DNA from: [Actinobacillus] rossii
GTDB taxonomy: Bacteria; Pseudomonadota; Gammaproteobacteria; Enterobacterales; Pasteurellaceae
Assembly: GCA_900444965.1 (NCBI GenBank)
Contig: UFRQ01000003.1
Coordinates: forward strand, 2,232,001-2,296,000
Length of the DNA stretch: 64,000 nt
Direction of reading: 5' to 3'
In this document: piece by piece, positions 38,968 through 48,400 of the stretch
Layout: every line of letters begins with the position of its first letter
How positions within the stretch are numbered: the stretch's first letter is position 1
Made by a program: the position numbers and the translations under genes
The notes under the pieces: model-generated
Told to the model about the DNA's origin: nothing
The model's input: the letters and a program-made list of their open reading frames with translations, nothing else
The model's database searches: none

Positions 38968-39867
38968 ATGAGTTTTGAACAATTATTGCATTTATTTTTC
39001 TTAGAACGGAATCATAGACCTGCCACTATACGTTCTTATCAAAATGTAATAGCACAGATTGTTAAATTTTATCCAGATAAAGAACCTGAACAAATATCTA
39101 AGCTTGACTTATTAGAATGGAGAAAGTATTGCCTCAATAAAATGAGCCCAATTACTTGGAATAGTTATATCAGACATCTTAAAGCTATTTTTAATTATGC
39201 TATAGATAATGAGCTATTTGACTACCCTAAAAATTTATTTAAAGGCCTTATGGTAAGACCTGATAAGCCAAAGAAAAAACTACTAACAGAAAGGCAAATC
39301 CATTTTTTAGAAATCTCTTTGGAAAATGAGGAGAAATTACCTCATTATTTACAACCCGCTTATTTTACTAAAGCTTTAATCTACACTTTAAAATATACAG
39401 CTATCAGACAATCCCAGCTATTACAGCTAAAAATTTCTGATATCGATATGACAAGCAAAATTATAAATATAAGAGCTGAAACCAATAAGAATCATGAACA
39501 CCATGAAATTCCAATTTCAGATAAATTATATCCATACCTAAAAAGATTGATATTAGAATCAAGAGCTAGAGGCACTACTTCAGATGAGCAATTATTTAAC
39601 ATTAATCGCTTTTCATTAGTTACTACATCAAGAAATAAGAAAATGACAGAAGGACAACTAGTTCATTTTTTTCGTCATATTTCTGAATTTATAGGATTTA
39701 CAGTAACTTCACATCGATTCCGACATACAACTGCAACAGAAGTTTTAAAGCAGTCAGGAGACATCTACGCAGTAAAGCAATTACTTGGACATAAAGATCT
39801 TACAGTAACGTTAACATATATTCATAATGATCCTGAAATGCTAAGAAAACATGTTAATTCACTGTAG
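38968..39867 (+). CDS. Tyrosine recombinase / integrase
   Basis: 299 aa from the ATG at 38968, chosen because TGAGG lies 7 bases upstream (an ATG at 38956 is also in frame). The N-terminal SAM-like DNA-binding domain (FFLERNHRPATIRSYQNVI) is followed by the catalytic domain. The catalytic residues are Arg in YTAIRQSQLLQL, HRFRHTTATEVL (H-x-x-R), His in QLLGHKDLTVTLTYIH, and the nucleophile Tyr in that last motif. All are present, so it should be active. It lies 1.5 kb from the tRNA-Leu fragment and probably integrated the island there. Confidence 0.92.
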   Translation: MSFEQLLHLFFLERNHRPATIRSYQNVIAQIVKFYPDKEPEQISKLDLLEWRKYCLNKMSPITWNSYIRHLKAIFNYAIDNELFDYPKNLFKGLMVRPDKPKKKLLTERQIHFLEISLENEEKLPHYLQPAYFTKALIYTLKYTAIRQSQLLQLKISDIDMTSKIINIRAETNKNHEHHEIPISDKLYPYLKRLILESRARGTTSDEQLFNINRFSLVTTSRNKKMTEGQLVHFFRHISEFIGFTVTSHRFRHTTATEVLKQSGDIYAVKQLLGHKDLTVTLTYIHNDPEMLRKHVNSL

Positions 39868-40026
39868 AAATAATGTACTACGTAAGATAATGTGAGTAAA
39901 CATAAGCAATATACTTTTAATAGCCTTAATTACTCACATTATTTTGAGACATTCCATCTAACTATTACTGTATAAATACTCTCTTCATAATATACAAGTC
40001 TTTTCCTATATTGTAACATATCTACA

Positions 40027-42054
40027 TTAGCTATCCACTAATACACTCTCTCCATTTACAACGACCATGTTATCTCCTTGCACCAAGATTTTATTTTTAG
40101 ATATCGAGATCTCTCCCCCTTTAGTTTTCAATATTATTGAATTTTCAGAGCTAAAATTAATATCTCCATTACTCAATAATTGATAGAATTGCCCAACACT
40201 AATATTCTGTTGCTTTACTACGATATTGGCATCTTTCTGTATCTCAATAAACCTATCTATGCCAATATCAATAACTTGTTGCTTATGTATAGTTTCACTC
40301 GAATTCCCCATCACTGTCGTAGATTTATCATTCAACACCACCACATTCATATCCCGCTGAGCGTGGAAATTCAACTGCTCCCGACCCGGACCATCTTCAA
40401 ACAACAGCTCATTATACCCCTCCCCTTTATACGTCTTCGAGCGGAATGCCATCTGCGTTTTACTCTGCGGTAACCCTCCCGGCGGTAATTGTTGAGCGTT
40501 ATACGTCCTCCCCGTCACTATCGGTTGGTCCGGGTCACCGTCTAAAAAATCCACCAACACTTCTTGACCCACTCGCGGTATCGCTAACACGCCCCAGCCT
40601 TGCCCTGCCCACGGCTGGGTTACCCGTATCCAGCACGAACTATGGTCATCGCCTTGGCTCTCTCTATCCCATAAAAACTGTAACCGTATCCGTCCAAAGT
40701 TGTCCGTGAATATCTCTTCCCCTTTCGGACCTACCACTCTCGCTATCTGCGGTCCATCTACTTTCGGCTTTGTCCGTTGCTGAGGACGCCACGTTTGGTG
40801 GCTCGGTATGACTTTAAACGCATTGGTAAAGTAAGTCCCCTTTTCACCCGCTTGCCCTTCGCTACTTTGTGGCTGCTCTCCTTGGCAGATAACTTCCACT
40901 AACTGCCAGCCAGTGTTGTAACTTGGATTCGGGTGTTGGCTAAGTTGAAGTAATCTGCCCACTTGCAACTGGGGAATATTACTTTGTCCTTCGCCTTGGG
41001 CGATATCTTGATGTAAGCTGTCTAAACGGTATTGGCTAAATGCTTTGCCTTGTTCACTGTCTTTAAATCGTCCCGGGTAATCAAAGTGTTCATATAATGG
41101 GTTCGGCTTTATGTCCGATTGACGACTTTGTTGGCTAAATTCAGCTAACCAATCCGGTTTCTTAAAGGTGTAATCCTTTAACACCGCCTCCGATTGTTTT
41201 ACCCGATGCCGTTGTAAAAATTGATAGACACTCTTCTCTTGTAACTGGGCATTCCGGTTAAGGTTATAAGGAAAAGCCTGAACATCTGATAAGGTCTCCG
41301 CATTATCACTAAACACCAATGTATGCTGACCGTCTCGTTGTTCAAAATAGTAGAATATCCCTTCTTCTGCCGTTAGGCGTTGGATAAAATCAAAATCACT
41401 TTCTTGCCATTGTACACAGAACTCTCGTGTCGGATGCGATTGTGTGAAAGCAAAGGCATATTGTGTTATGCCGTGTTCGCTTAAAAGGGCGGTTAAAATC
41501 TGTTGGAGATTTTTTTGTTGGAAAATCCGAGCATTATGGCGTAAGGTTGTTCGCCATAAATCCGGACAGACTTCGATAAAATAGGCGGTTTGATTAAACC
41601 CTGTATCGCCTTGAGCAAAACTGGATACCATCCCTGAGAGCGTTTGAACGACCTCACCATCCTGCCAAATGGTTAAGCAACAAGCTTGGTCAAGCACACT
41701 GTTTGCCGGAATATCGGGCGAGAGACTGGTGAGGTGTAAGGACAGAGAATATAACGCACTATAACGAGCCTTGTACTCAAAAGAGACAACTGAAAACCCT
41801 ACTACGGATAAGCCTGTAACCTCGAACGTAAATTGCAGACCGGTCGGTGAACTCAACTCACTCCCCAAACCCAACAATGCAGCACCGGCACCAAGCAAAT
41901 TACCTTGACTAAGCTGACCGGCTACTGCTCCGGCTGTACCCGCTACGGATTGCGCTAACTGAATCGTTCTTTGGGCTTTATCCAGCTTATCGGCAACCTC
42001 TTGTTTACCTGTCAATTCACTGAGAGTTTGGGCTTGGGTGAGTATGTTTGTCAT
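40027..42054 (-). CDS. vgrG: VgrG spike protein without effector domain
   Basis: 675 aa from the ATG at 42054 (RBS GAGGAAAA; the frame extends a few codons upstream). VgrG trimers form the tip of the type VI tail. The gp27-like part (about 70-450) and gp5-like part (CWIRVTQPWAGQGWGVLAIPR, GDPDQPIVTGRTYNAQQLPP) are identical to the VgrG at 51064 up to about residue 587. The tail of about 85 residues is unique and shows only beta-helix-like repeats (GDINFSSENSIILKTKGGEI), with no toxin domain. No effector gene follows, the next gene being the convergent integrase. Confidence 0.93.
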   Translation of the reverse strand: MTNILTQAQTLSELTGKQEVADKLDKAQRTIQLAQSVAGTAGAVAGQLSQGNLLGAGAALLGLGSELSSPTGLQFTFEVTGLSVVGFSVVSFEYKARYSALYSLSLHLTSLSPDIPANSVLDQACCLTIWQDGEVVQTLSGMVSSFAQGDTGFNQTAYFIEVCPDLWRTTLRHNARIFQQKNLQQILTALLSEHGITQYAFAFTQSHPTREFCVQWQESDFDFIQRLTAEEGIFYYFEQRDGQHTLVFSDNAETLSDVQAFPYNLNRNAQLQEKSVYQFLQRHRVKQSEAVLKDYTFKKPDWLAEFSQQSRQSDIKPNPLYEHFDYPGRFKDSEQGKAFSQYRLDSLHQDIAQGEGQSNIPQLQVGRLLQLSQHPNPSYNTGWQLVEVICQGEQPQSSEGQAGEKGTYFTNAFKVIPSHQTWRPQQRTKPKVDGPQIARVVGPKGEEIFTDNFGRIRLQFLWDRESQGDDHSSCWIRVTQPWAGQGWGVLAIPRVGQEVLVDFLDGDPDQPIVTGRTYNAQQLPPGGLPQSKTQMAFRSKTYKGEGYNELLFEDGPGREQLNFHAQRDMNVVVLNDKSTTVMGNSSETIHKQQVIDIGIDRFIEIQKDANIVVKQQNISVGQFYQLLSNGDINFSSENSIILKTKGGEISISKNKILVQGDNMVVVNGESVLVDS
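40292..42036 (-). repeat. VgrG repeat block A
   Basis: A block of about 1745 bp that appears identical, base for base wherever I compared it, to block B (49302-51046). It is nearly identical to block C (55196-56926). All three are in direct orientation; the vgrG start codons are 9010 bp (A to B) and 5862 bp (B to C) apart. Confidence 0.9.
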
Positions 42055-42089
42055 AATTTTCCTCATTGGGTCTTATAGCACAAGTATTA

Positions 42090-43157
42090 TTAGTGAGTTG
42101 AGACAGTGATAATCTCCGCTTCTTGAACACCAGAAGTTTTCATTTTTATTCCCCAAGGATATCTTATTTCATTACCCTTTTCATACTGATATACAATGAT
42201 TTCAGGCAAGTTTCTATTGTCATAACACCGCCCCAAATTAAATGAAACACTATTTTGTGCCGCAAGAATAAGATGAATAGTCTTTGTTCCACTAACACCT
42301 AACTTCTGAGCTAATTCAAAAAATTTTGATTGCAATTCTTTTTGGAACATAAGATCCCAATGGTTATTAATATTTATAGGAGCTATGGCTATTTTAGATA
42401 TAGGATAATTAGGAAAATTGCTTTGTATTTCATCTTCATTTATGGGGTAGGATACGCCAATACTAATTATACTATTACCAGAATTATTCCCATTGTTTTC
42501 AATAGAGATATTAGGAGAAAATTCAGGATTAATCATTTCCTTAATTTCTTTCCATTTTTCATCGTTACGATCATAGTCAAAAACGGTTATTGGATATCTA
42601 TCATCCACTTCCATTCCTGTATAGAAAGAAAAAGGAACCGCTATTAATCCACCATAATATAAAATAACATCATTATTATGGCTTTTTATATTTTTGAGAA
42701 ATGTATTAATACCATCATTAATCTCAATCAATGCATTTTCTGGAGACTCTAATATATTATTACTAACTAAATTCGTAATATCAGTTTTAGTTATAGTAAC
42801 AAGAGACTTGGATTTTTTATTAATAACTAATGAAAAATCCTGTTCTAGAGGGTTCATTAGATATTGTTGATATAATCCTAATTTCATTTTTTTAGAGAAA
42901 ATAATTTCCTTTCTAATATAGAATGCTAGTGATATAAAAATTAAAAACACCCCAAGATAGAAATGGGCAGTAATAGATACTCCATACTCAATTTCAATTT
43001 CATTGAAAAATGGAATTGACCTAGGAAATAACAACTTAATTACAGGTACTAGCGGTGAAGAGCCAATTAATGCTATACCGCCTGCAAATATTTTTGCTTC
43101 AAAGCTAGAGTGCCTTGAAAAAATTAATAATATAAAATTGATGATTTTCTTTATCAT
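42090..43157 (-). CDS. cap14: CBASS effector, 2TM-SAVED (Cap14-like)
   Basis: 355 aa. Two hydrophobic segments near the N-terminus (about residues 25-45, GGIALIGSSPLVPVIKLL, and 62-81, HFYLGVFLIFISLAFYIRK) anchor it in the membrane. The C-terminal half has the SAVED pattern, with TIHLILAAQNSVSFNLGR and IVYQYEKGN, which binds cyclic oligonucleotides. In CBASS anti-phage systems TM-SAVED proteins are activated by the partner cyclase and damage the inner membrane of the infected cell. The gene follows the CD-NTase by 12 bases, so they form one operon. It could be functional even if the cyclase is not. Confidence 0.85.
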   Translation of the reverse strand: MIKKIINFILLIFSRHSSFEAKIFAGGIALIGSSPLVPVIKLLFPRSIPFFNEIEIEYGVSITAHFYLGVFLIFISLAFYIRKEIIFSKKMKLGLYQQYLMNPLEQDFSLVINKKSKSLVTITKTDITNLVSNNILESPENALIEINDGINTFLKNIKSHNNDVILYYGGLIAVPFSFYTGMEVDDRYPITVFDYDRNDEKWKEIKEMINPEFSPNISIENNGNNSGNSIISIGVSYPINEDEIQSNFPNYPISKIAIAPININNHWDLMFQKELQSKFFELAQKLGVSGTKTIHLILAAQNSVSFNLGRCYDNRNLPEIIVYQYEKGNEIRYPWGIKMKTSGVQEAEIITVSTH

Positions 43158-43169
43158 TATATATCCTGA

Positions 43170-44405
43170 TCAAATAGGAACTTCAATTGTTTCACGAGCA
43201 ATACATACACCATCTTCTATAGCATAGCACTCCACATAATGTTCACCTGAAAAATCTGAATGCTCTGTGTGTATATAATGTCCTTTCACTATTTGCCCCC
43301 TAATTCCTCTTTTTTCGGCTTCTTCTCCAATATTCATTACCTTCCAATAAAAATCACATCCGATAAAATCTTGGGCGTTCTCTACTTTAAATGTTAAGGT
43401 TCTTCCTTTAGGAATTAATTTCAAGCATCGGTCAAACCGCGAAAGTACAGAATAAATAAGAAAATCATAATTTGATATTTCCATAGATAAAGACAATGGA
43501 CGTAATTCTTTTGATAATACAAATATCTCTTCTATAAATTGTTCTGTAGATAAATTTGTTCCTTCTGGGACTGGGAAATCTTGACCGAAATGCTTCTTCA
43601 TTTTCTTACAAGCATCTCTTGGCGAACTCTTTTCATCTTGGGAATCATCAAGATCATCCCTTAGCTTACGTAACTTAGCCCGAAGCTCTTGTGATTGTTT
43701 ATCTGTTAAATTTTCTAATAAATTACTATTCGGCTTGGTTGGTAGAGCTAAATACTTATCTCTTAGACAATTATCTAGATTATCCAAAAAAGTAATTAAT
43801 GCTTCTACATCATTAGGTAAATCTTTATTATCACCATAAAATTTAGGTTTAAAATATTGGTAAGCTGCTACAGTAATAGCAATACTTGGTAAATTTTTAT
43901 GGTTTAATTTATACGACTTCCAGCGTTTTAATGCTCGAATACATCTTCTATATTGTTTTCGCTCTTGTTCTTCAGAAAATCTTTCTTTAATTAAATTAAC
44001 TAATTTTTTAGGACTAGCTGACTCCCAGTTTAATTCCTTATCATCTAATGATTTTCCTCTTGCAAAAAATAGTTCACCAAATTGATTTTCCTTATAAATA
44101 GCAAAATCCACATGGTATTTATCTTCTCCATCTGCAACATATTGTACTGTAACACAGGGGCGTTTAATTCTTACAGTTCTGTTTGTGTGAATTAATGCTT
44201 GATGAACCTTGTTCTTTAATTGAAACGGACAATCTAAAGTTTCTGCATCACTTTCTTTGAAAATTAGCCCTACATCAATGTCAAAATCACCATCTATAGG
44301 TTTAACTCCAGTCCCCATACCATAGCTGCCTTGATTAAAATGAAAAAAAGTCAAACCTAAGTTATCCCTTAAATTATCTAATAACTTATCTCTTTTCTCT
44401 TTCAA
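43170..44405 (-). CDS. CBASS CD-NTase (cyclic oligonucleotide synthase), 5' end interrupted
   Basis: 411 aa when read from the TTG at 44405. The nucleotidyltransferase core has FNQGSYGMGTG (Gly-Ser at 26-27), DGDFDIDVGLIF (D42 and D44) and KYHVDFAIY (D100), the CD-NTase signature with its metal-binding Asp residues. The C-terminal part (CDFYWKVMNIGEEAEKRG, SGEHYVECYAIEDGVCIA) matches the AGS-C sensor domain often fused to these enzymes. On phage infection the family makes cyclic nucleotides that switch on the paired effector, here the SAVED protein. The natural start appears to be an ATG at 44477, cut off by an in-frame TAA at 44462-44460. Translation now depends on weak re-initiation at the TTG, or fails. 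Confidence 0.85.
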   Translation of the reverse strand: MKEKRDKLLDNLRDNLGLTFFHFNQGSYGMGTGVKPIDGDFDIDVGLIFKESDAETLDCPFQLKNKVHQALIHTNRTVRIKRPCVTVQYVADGEDKYHVDFAIYKENQFGELFFARGKSLDDKELNWESASPKKLVNLIKERFSEEQERKQYRRCIRALKRWKSYKLNHKNLPSIAITVAAYQYFKPKFYGDNKDLPNDVEALITFLDNLDNCLRDKYLALPTKPNSNLLENLTDKQSQELRAKLRKLRDDLDDSQDEKSSPRDACKKMKKHFGQDFPVPEGTNLSTEQFIEEIFVLSKELRPLSLSMEISNYDFLIYSVLSRFDRCLKLIPKGRTLTFKVENAQDFIGCDFYWKVMNIGEEAEKRGIRGQIVKGHYIHTEHSDFSGEHYVECYAIEDGVCIARETIEVPI

Positions 44406-44459
44406 TTCTTCGTTATATTTATACCCTGTTCTAATAGTTTCATTAAATTTCTCAAAATA

Positions 44460-44477
44460 TTATTGAATGTTCGCCAT
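44460..44477 (-). other. Original CD-NTase start with premature stop at codon 6
   Basis: ATG GCG AAC ATT CAA TAA (44477 to 44460) is preceded by the strong RBS AGGAAG at a good distance. After the stop the same frame continues as YFEKFNETIRTGYKYNEEL and joins the CD-NTase without break. The peptide MANIQ-stop-YFEKFNE fits the usual CD-NTase N-terminal helix, so the stop is probably a nonsense mutation of a codon such as CAA or AAA. Confidence 0.75.
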
Positions 44478-44572
44478 TTTAACTTCCTTATCTATTTTAA
44501 TAAGATCCCAGTCTTATATAGGGAAACTTCGTTTAAGATACTTGATGAGTAGTTACGCATAGCGTATGTTTA

Positions 44573-44761
44573 TTAAAGCTCTTCAGCCGTAACAGTAACA
44601 CCAAATATAGGAAAATGTTTGCCATTTCTCCTAGCAATTTCTAAATGTCCTCTTTGTTTGGCTTCCTCTATATTCTCTGCAATTACCTCTATACTTTCGC
44701 TTAATTGACCTAAACGTGTAATAGGAACGGATGAACAAAGCGTAACTCTAAAAGTTCTCAT
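44573..44761 (-). CDS. Small hypothetical protein
   Basis: 62 aa, not recognised. Predicted short beta-strands (FRVTLCSSVPITRLG) and a helix (NIEEAKQRGHLEIARRNGK), with no signal peptide and no membrane segment. It lies between the orphan Rhs tip and the CD-NTase on the same strand. An RBS-like GGAGAG lies upstream. It could be an immunity remnant of the lost Rhs tip, or part of the CBASS operon. Confidence 0.55.
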   Translation of the reverse strand: MRTFRVTLCSSVPITRLGQLSESIEVIAENIEEAKQRGHLEIARRNGKHFPIFGVTVTAEEL

Positions 44762-44805
44762 AGTTTCTCTCCATTAATTTAACCTTAGATAGGCTCTATT
44801 ATATA

Positions 44806-45077
44806 TTATAACGAAATATCGCTAGATTTTCCTTTAAACCGATACAAATTCTCCCCACCAGCTAACCCAATCGGATCCAAGTGCGTAAATCGTCCCACAT
44901 TCGGCTCGTAGTAACGGAAAAAGTTGTAGTGCAACCCGGTTTCACTGTCGCAATACTGATTTTGCAGTCGTAATGGCTGATGAATATTTTCTACAAGAGC
45001 ATATTCATTTTTGAGTTTCCCCCAATCGCTATAATACCCATACCAACAGAGTTTTCCTAATTCTCTCGGTACGCCAA
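44806..45077 (-). pseudogene. Orphan Rhs core tip fragment
   Basis: Reading from about 45077 the frame gives [39 protein letters not shown] and [16 protein letters not shown], then SSDISL and a stop. This is the conserved end of an Rhs core, nearly the same as the end of the main Rhs protein, but cut before any toxin. There is no start codon. Such displaced tips are common downstream of rhs genes and can recombine with the full-length gene. Confidence 0.85.
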
Positions 45078-45081
45078 TTTA

Positions 45082-45405
45082 TTATGACATAAATACTATA
45101 GTCCCATAAAAAACATATAAGAAGAAAACTGAGGTATAAAATCCTAACCTACCCCAATTTAATGCGTTTTTGATACATAATGAAACACAGCAAAAAATAA
45201 AAGACAATATATAAAGATATGTATAACAAATAAACAATGTAATTAAAGCATTATTACCAAATATTTTTTCTACGAAATCCAATATAGGTGAAACTGGATA
45301 GCAAAGCATAAAGAAATACGCCAAAAAAAACCAAGAATATATTAGAGACAAGGCTACAAATATACCTATAGTTATATTGGTCAAATAAAAAGCTAGTTTT
45401 TTCAT
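45082..45405 (-). CDS. Probable immunity protein to the PLA2-like Rhs toxin
   Basis: 107 aa with four hydrophobic segments (about residues 9-30, 33-50, 53-75, 86-106), so an integral membrane protein with almost no soluble part. No family recognised. It starts 7 bases after the stop of the VgrG-Rhs toxin gene, the usual place for the immunity gene. A membrane location fits protection against a phospholipase. AGGACTC precedes the start. The function is inferred from position. Confidence 0.65.
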   Translation of the reverse strand: MKKLAFYLTNITIGIFVALSLIYSWFFLAYFFMLCYPVSPILDFVEKIFGNNALITLFICYTYLYILSFIFCCVSLCIKNALNWGRLGFYTSVFFLYVFYGTIVFMS

Positions 45406-45412
45406 AGAGTCC

Positions 45413-48400
45413 TCACATAATTATAGGATGTGTTCTTATCAATTTTTCAGTTTTGTAATTAGGGCAAGTTTTATCTGGCAATCTTTCAACGCCAAAATGA
45501 AGACCTATAGCTATTTCTAACCCAAAACGTCCTAGCTTAGATGAATTTTTTTCAGAATTAATATTTTCAGATGATGCAACTAAATCATTATCACACTTTT
45601 CCATACATTCTGCTTTACCATCTCCGTTACATTTGAAATTTTCTCGGCATTGCGCATAACAAATATCATGTTCTTTACATGCTGAATCCAATTGGCTTAT
45701 TGGTGATAAATAATATCCATTATGATCTCGTTCTTTACTATAGCTCTCCTCTCGCCCCCCTGTCCAATCAGGACCACACCAATTCCCATGGTATGTAAAG
45801 AGCCCTAAAGGATCTACCTCATTTTGAACCGTCCCCTTAAACCGATACAAATTTTCCCCACCAGCTAACCCAATCGGATCCAACTGTGTAAATCGTCCTA
45901 CATTCGGCTCGTAGTAACGGAAAAAGTTGTAGTGCAACCCGGTTTCTTCGTCTGCGTATTGGTTTTGTAATCTAAACGGCTGATGAATAGATTTATCTTC
46001 CGTTAAATCATATTCTTCTTTAATTTTTCCCCAACCGCTATAGTTTGCATACCAGCAGAGCTTACCTTGTTCATCTGTTAGCTCTCTCGGAATGCCGATT
46101 TGGTCATTATGGTAGTAGTAACAAGCGGTCGGATTTTTGCTATTTTTTGCAAATACCAACTGTGCCAAGGGTTCATAACTATTCGGGTGGCTGTAAATAT
46201 AGCAATAAGTGCGGTTAGTTTTGTGGTCGATTTCTTGTACTAAGTGCGAGCCGTCCCAAATAAAGTTGGTTTCTTGCAGATTTTCGCCATTTTCTAACCG
46301 CTTGCTTATCCGTCTACCTAGTACATCATACTGATATTGCCACGTTTCTATGGTTTGGTTCGGTTTCTGAATGACTACTTCAATCAGTTTGTCTTTGGCA
46401 TTGTAAGCATAACGTTGCACTTCGCCGTTTGGGAAAGTGCGTTCTTTCAGATTTCCAAACTCATCATATTGGTAATGAATACCTTGATAAGTTGTCACTT
46501 GGTTATCGGCGATTTTTTGTTGTTCTCGCTCAATAATATTATGTGCCGGGTCAAACTGGAATAATTCCTGCCCTGCCAGTTGGATTTGACCGAGCTTGTC
46601 ATAACGGTAGTTTGTCGCGCCAAAACGTTTATCTTGGGTTTGGATTAAGTTGCCGACATTGTCGTATTGGTAAATCCTTTCCACAATTTGACCGCTTGTC
46701 AGCTGGTTTACATCGCTTAATACCGCAAGCTGTTGCGCTAATCGTCCCAACGGGTCTCGTTTAAATTGCGTGGTCAGTTTGCCTTGGGTTCTTGTTAATT
46801 CTTGATGTAATTTCCCTCGGCTGATTTCCGTTATCAGGCTGTCGTGATATTTAATGGCCGATAAATGTCCGCTGCCGTAGTAAAGGTAACTGATTTCATC
46901 TTTATTTGGTAAGGTGAGCTTCGTCCGGTTGCCGTTTTTGTCATAGTGATAGTGAAGGGCTTGGCTCTCGACCATTCCGTTGGCATTAAGGCGATATTGC
47001 CGTTGTTGCACCAATCTGCCCACTTTGTCATAGTCAAAACCTTGGGTGTTTTCGCCATCGCTCAGTTGGGTGATTCTGCCAAGTCCGTCATATTGATAGT
47101 GAGTTTGGGCAGACAAGCCGTGTTGTTGTGCAATGCTTTCTTGCACTATTCGCCCTAAGCCATCTCGTTTAAAATGAATTTCTCGCAAGGCTTTAGGCGA
47201 GCCATTGCTTCCCCAATATGCTTGCGTGGTTAGCTCGCCCTGTTCATTATAATGGTAGGTCGTTTTGCCTTTATCAAACCCAACTTCTGCCGTTAAACGG
47301 TTCATATCGTCATACTGAAAATGGTAGCTGGCTTGGTTTTCATTGGTCAGTGTAATTAACCGTCTCGCCTTGTCATATTCATATTGGAAGTGGTGATTAA
47401 GGGCATTTATCCGCTCAACCGGTAAATCGTCAAGACTGTAGCGATAGTGGGTACTATTCCCCCTGCTATCCGTATAAGTGGTCAGTCTGCCGGCGAAGTC
47501 GTAGTGAAAATGTGCCGTACTGCCGTCTGAATAAGTGACCTGTACCGGCTGGTGTCGTTCGTCATAATGGTAAGTGGTGTGATGCCCTTCCGCATCCGTG
47601 ATGCCCGTAAGCTGTCCCCATTCATTGTAACTAAAAGCGGTACGATTACCCGAGCAATCTTCTGTCTCCACCAGTTGATGTTGGGCGTTGTAGCGAAAAT
47701 GCGTGCGGTTGCCTAAAGGGTCTATCACTGCCGTGCGTAAGCCTTTCTCGTTATACACAATGTGCTGACTTTCCCCTTCTGCATTGGTAAACATTATCAG
47801 ATTACCTTGTCCGTCATACGCATAACGGCTTGTATGTCCCATTATATCAATCTGTTCAATTAAACGACCTTGGTTGTCATAACCATAATACTGTCTTTGA
47901 TTGTCTGGACGTATCTGTTCAACCAACTGCCCTTGTGCATTGTAGCGGAATTCGGTTTTTCGTCCGGCACTGTCCGTTTGTGAAAGTAGCCGTCCTAACT
48001 TGTCTCGTTCAAATTGCTGTGTACTGCCGTCTGCAAACACCCGTTTGACCAACTCTTGATGATTATCAAAGTGGTATTGTTCAATGCGACCTAGATTGTC
48101 CGTCACTTCGGTATAGTTCGGAAAATAACGGAATTGCCAATCTTCGCCTAAATTCGTGCGATTGCGAATGACCTTGCCACCCAGCTCATATTTATCGTAC
48201 TCATAACGAGAAACCAAACCCGCCGCATTTTGATGTGAGGTTAATAAATGATGTTGGTAAGCAAATTGGCGTACCTTTTCGCCTTGTGCATTTTCAACAG
48301 CAATTAAATCCCCCTCAAGGTTATAGCGGTAACGTACCAGTAAATGCGTTAATGCCGTATCTTCTGCCTGTTGCCATGTCACCGACACAAGACGCAAGCA

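Noticed and set aside
40446..40709. 87-aa frame opposite the vgrG block, found three times (40446, 49456, 55318)
   Set aside because: It recurs only because the vgrG block is repeated; it has no RBS or known domain and lies antisense in a conserved gene.
44806..45077. Orphan Rhs tip as an independent toxin gene
   Set aside because: It has no start codon, and only six or so residues follow the conserved core, so it encodes no toxin domain.
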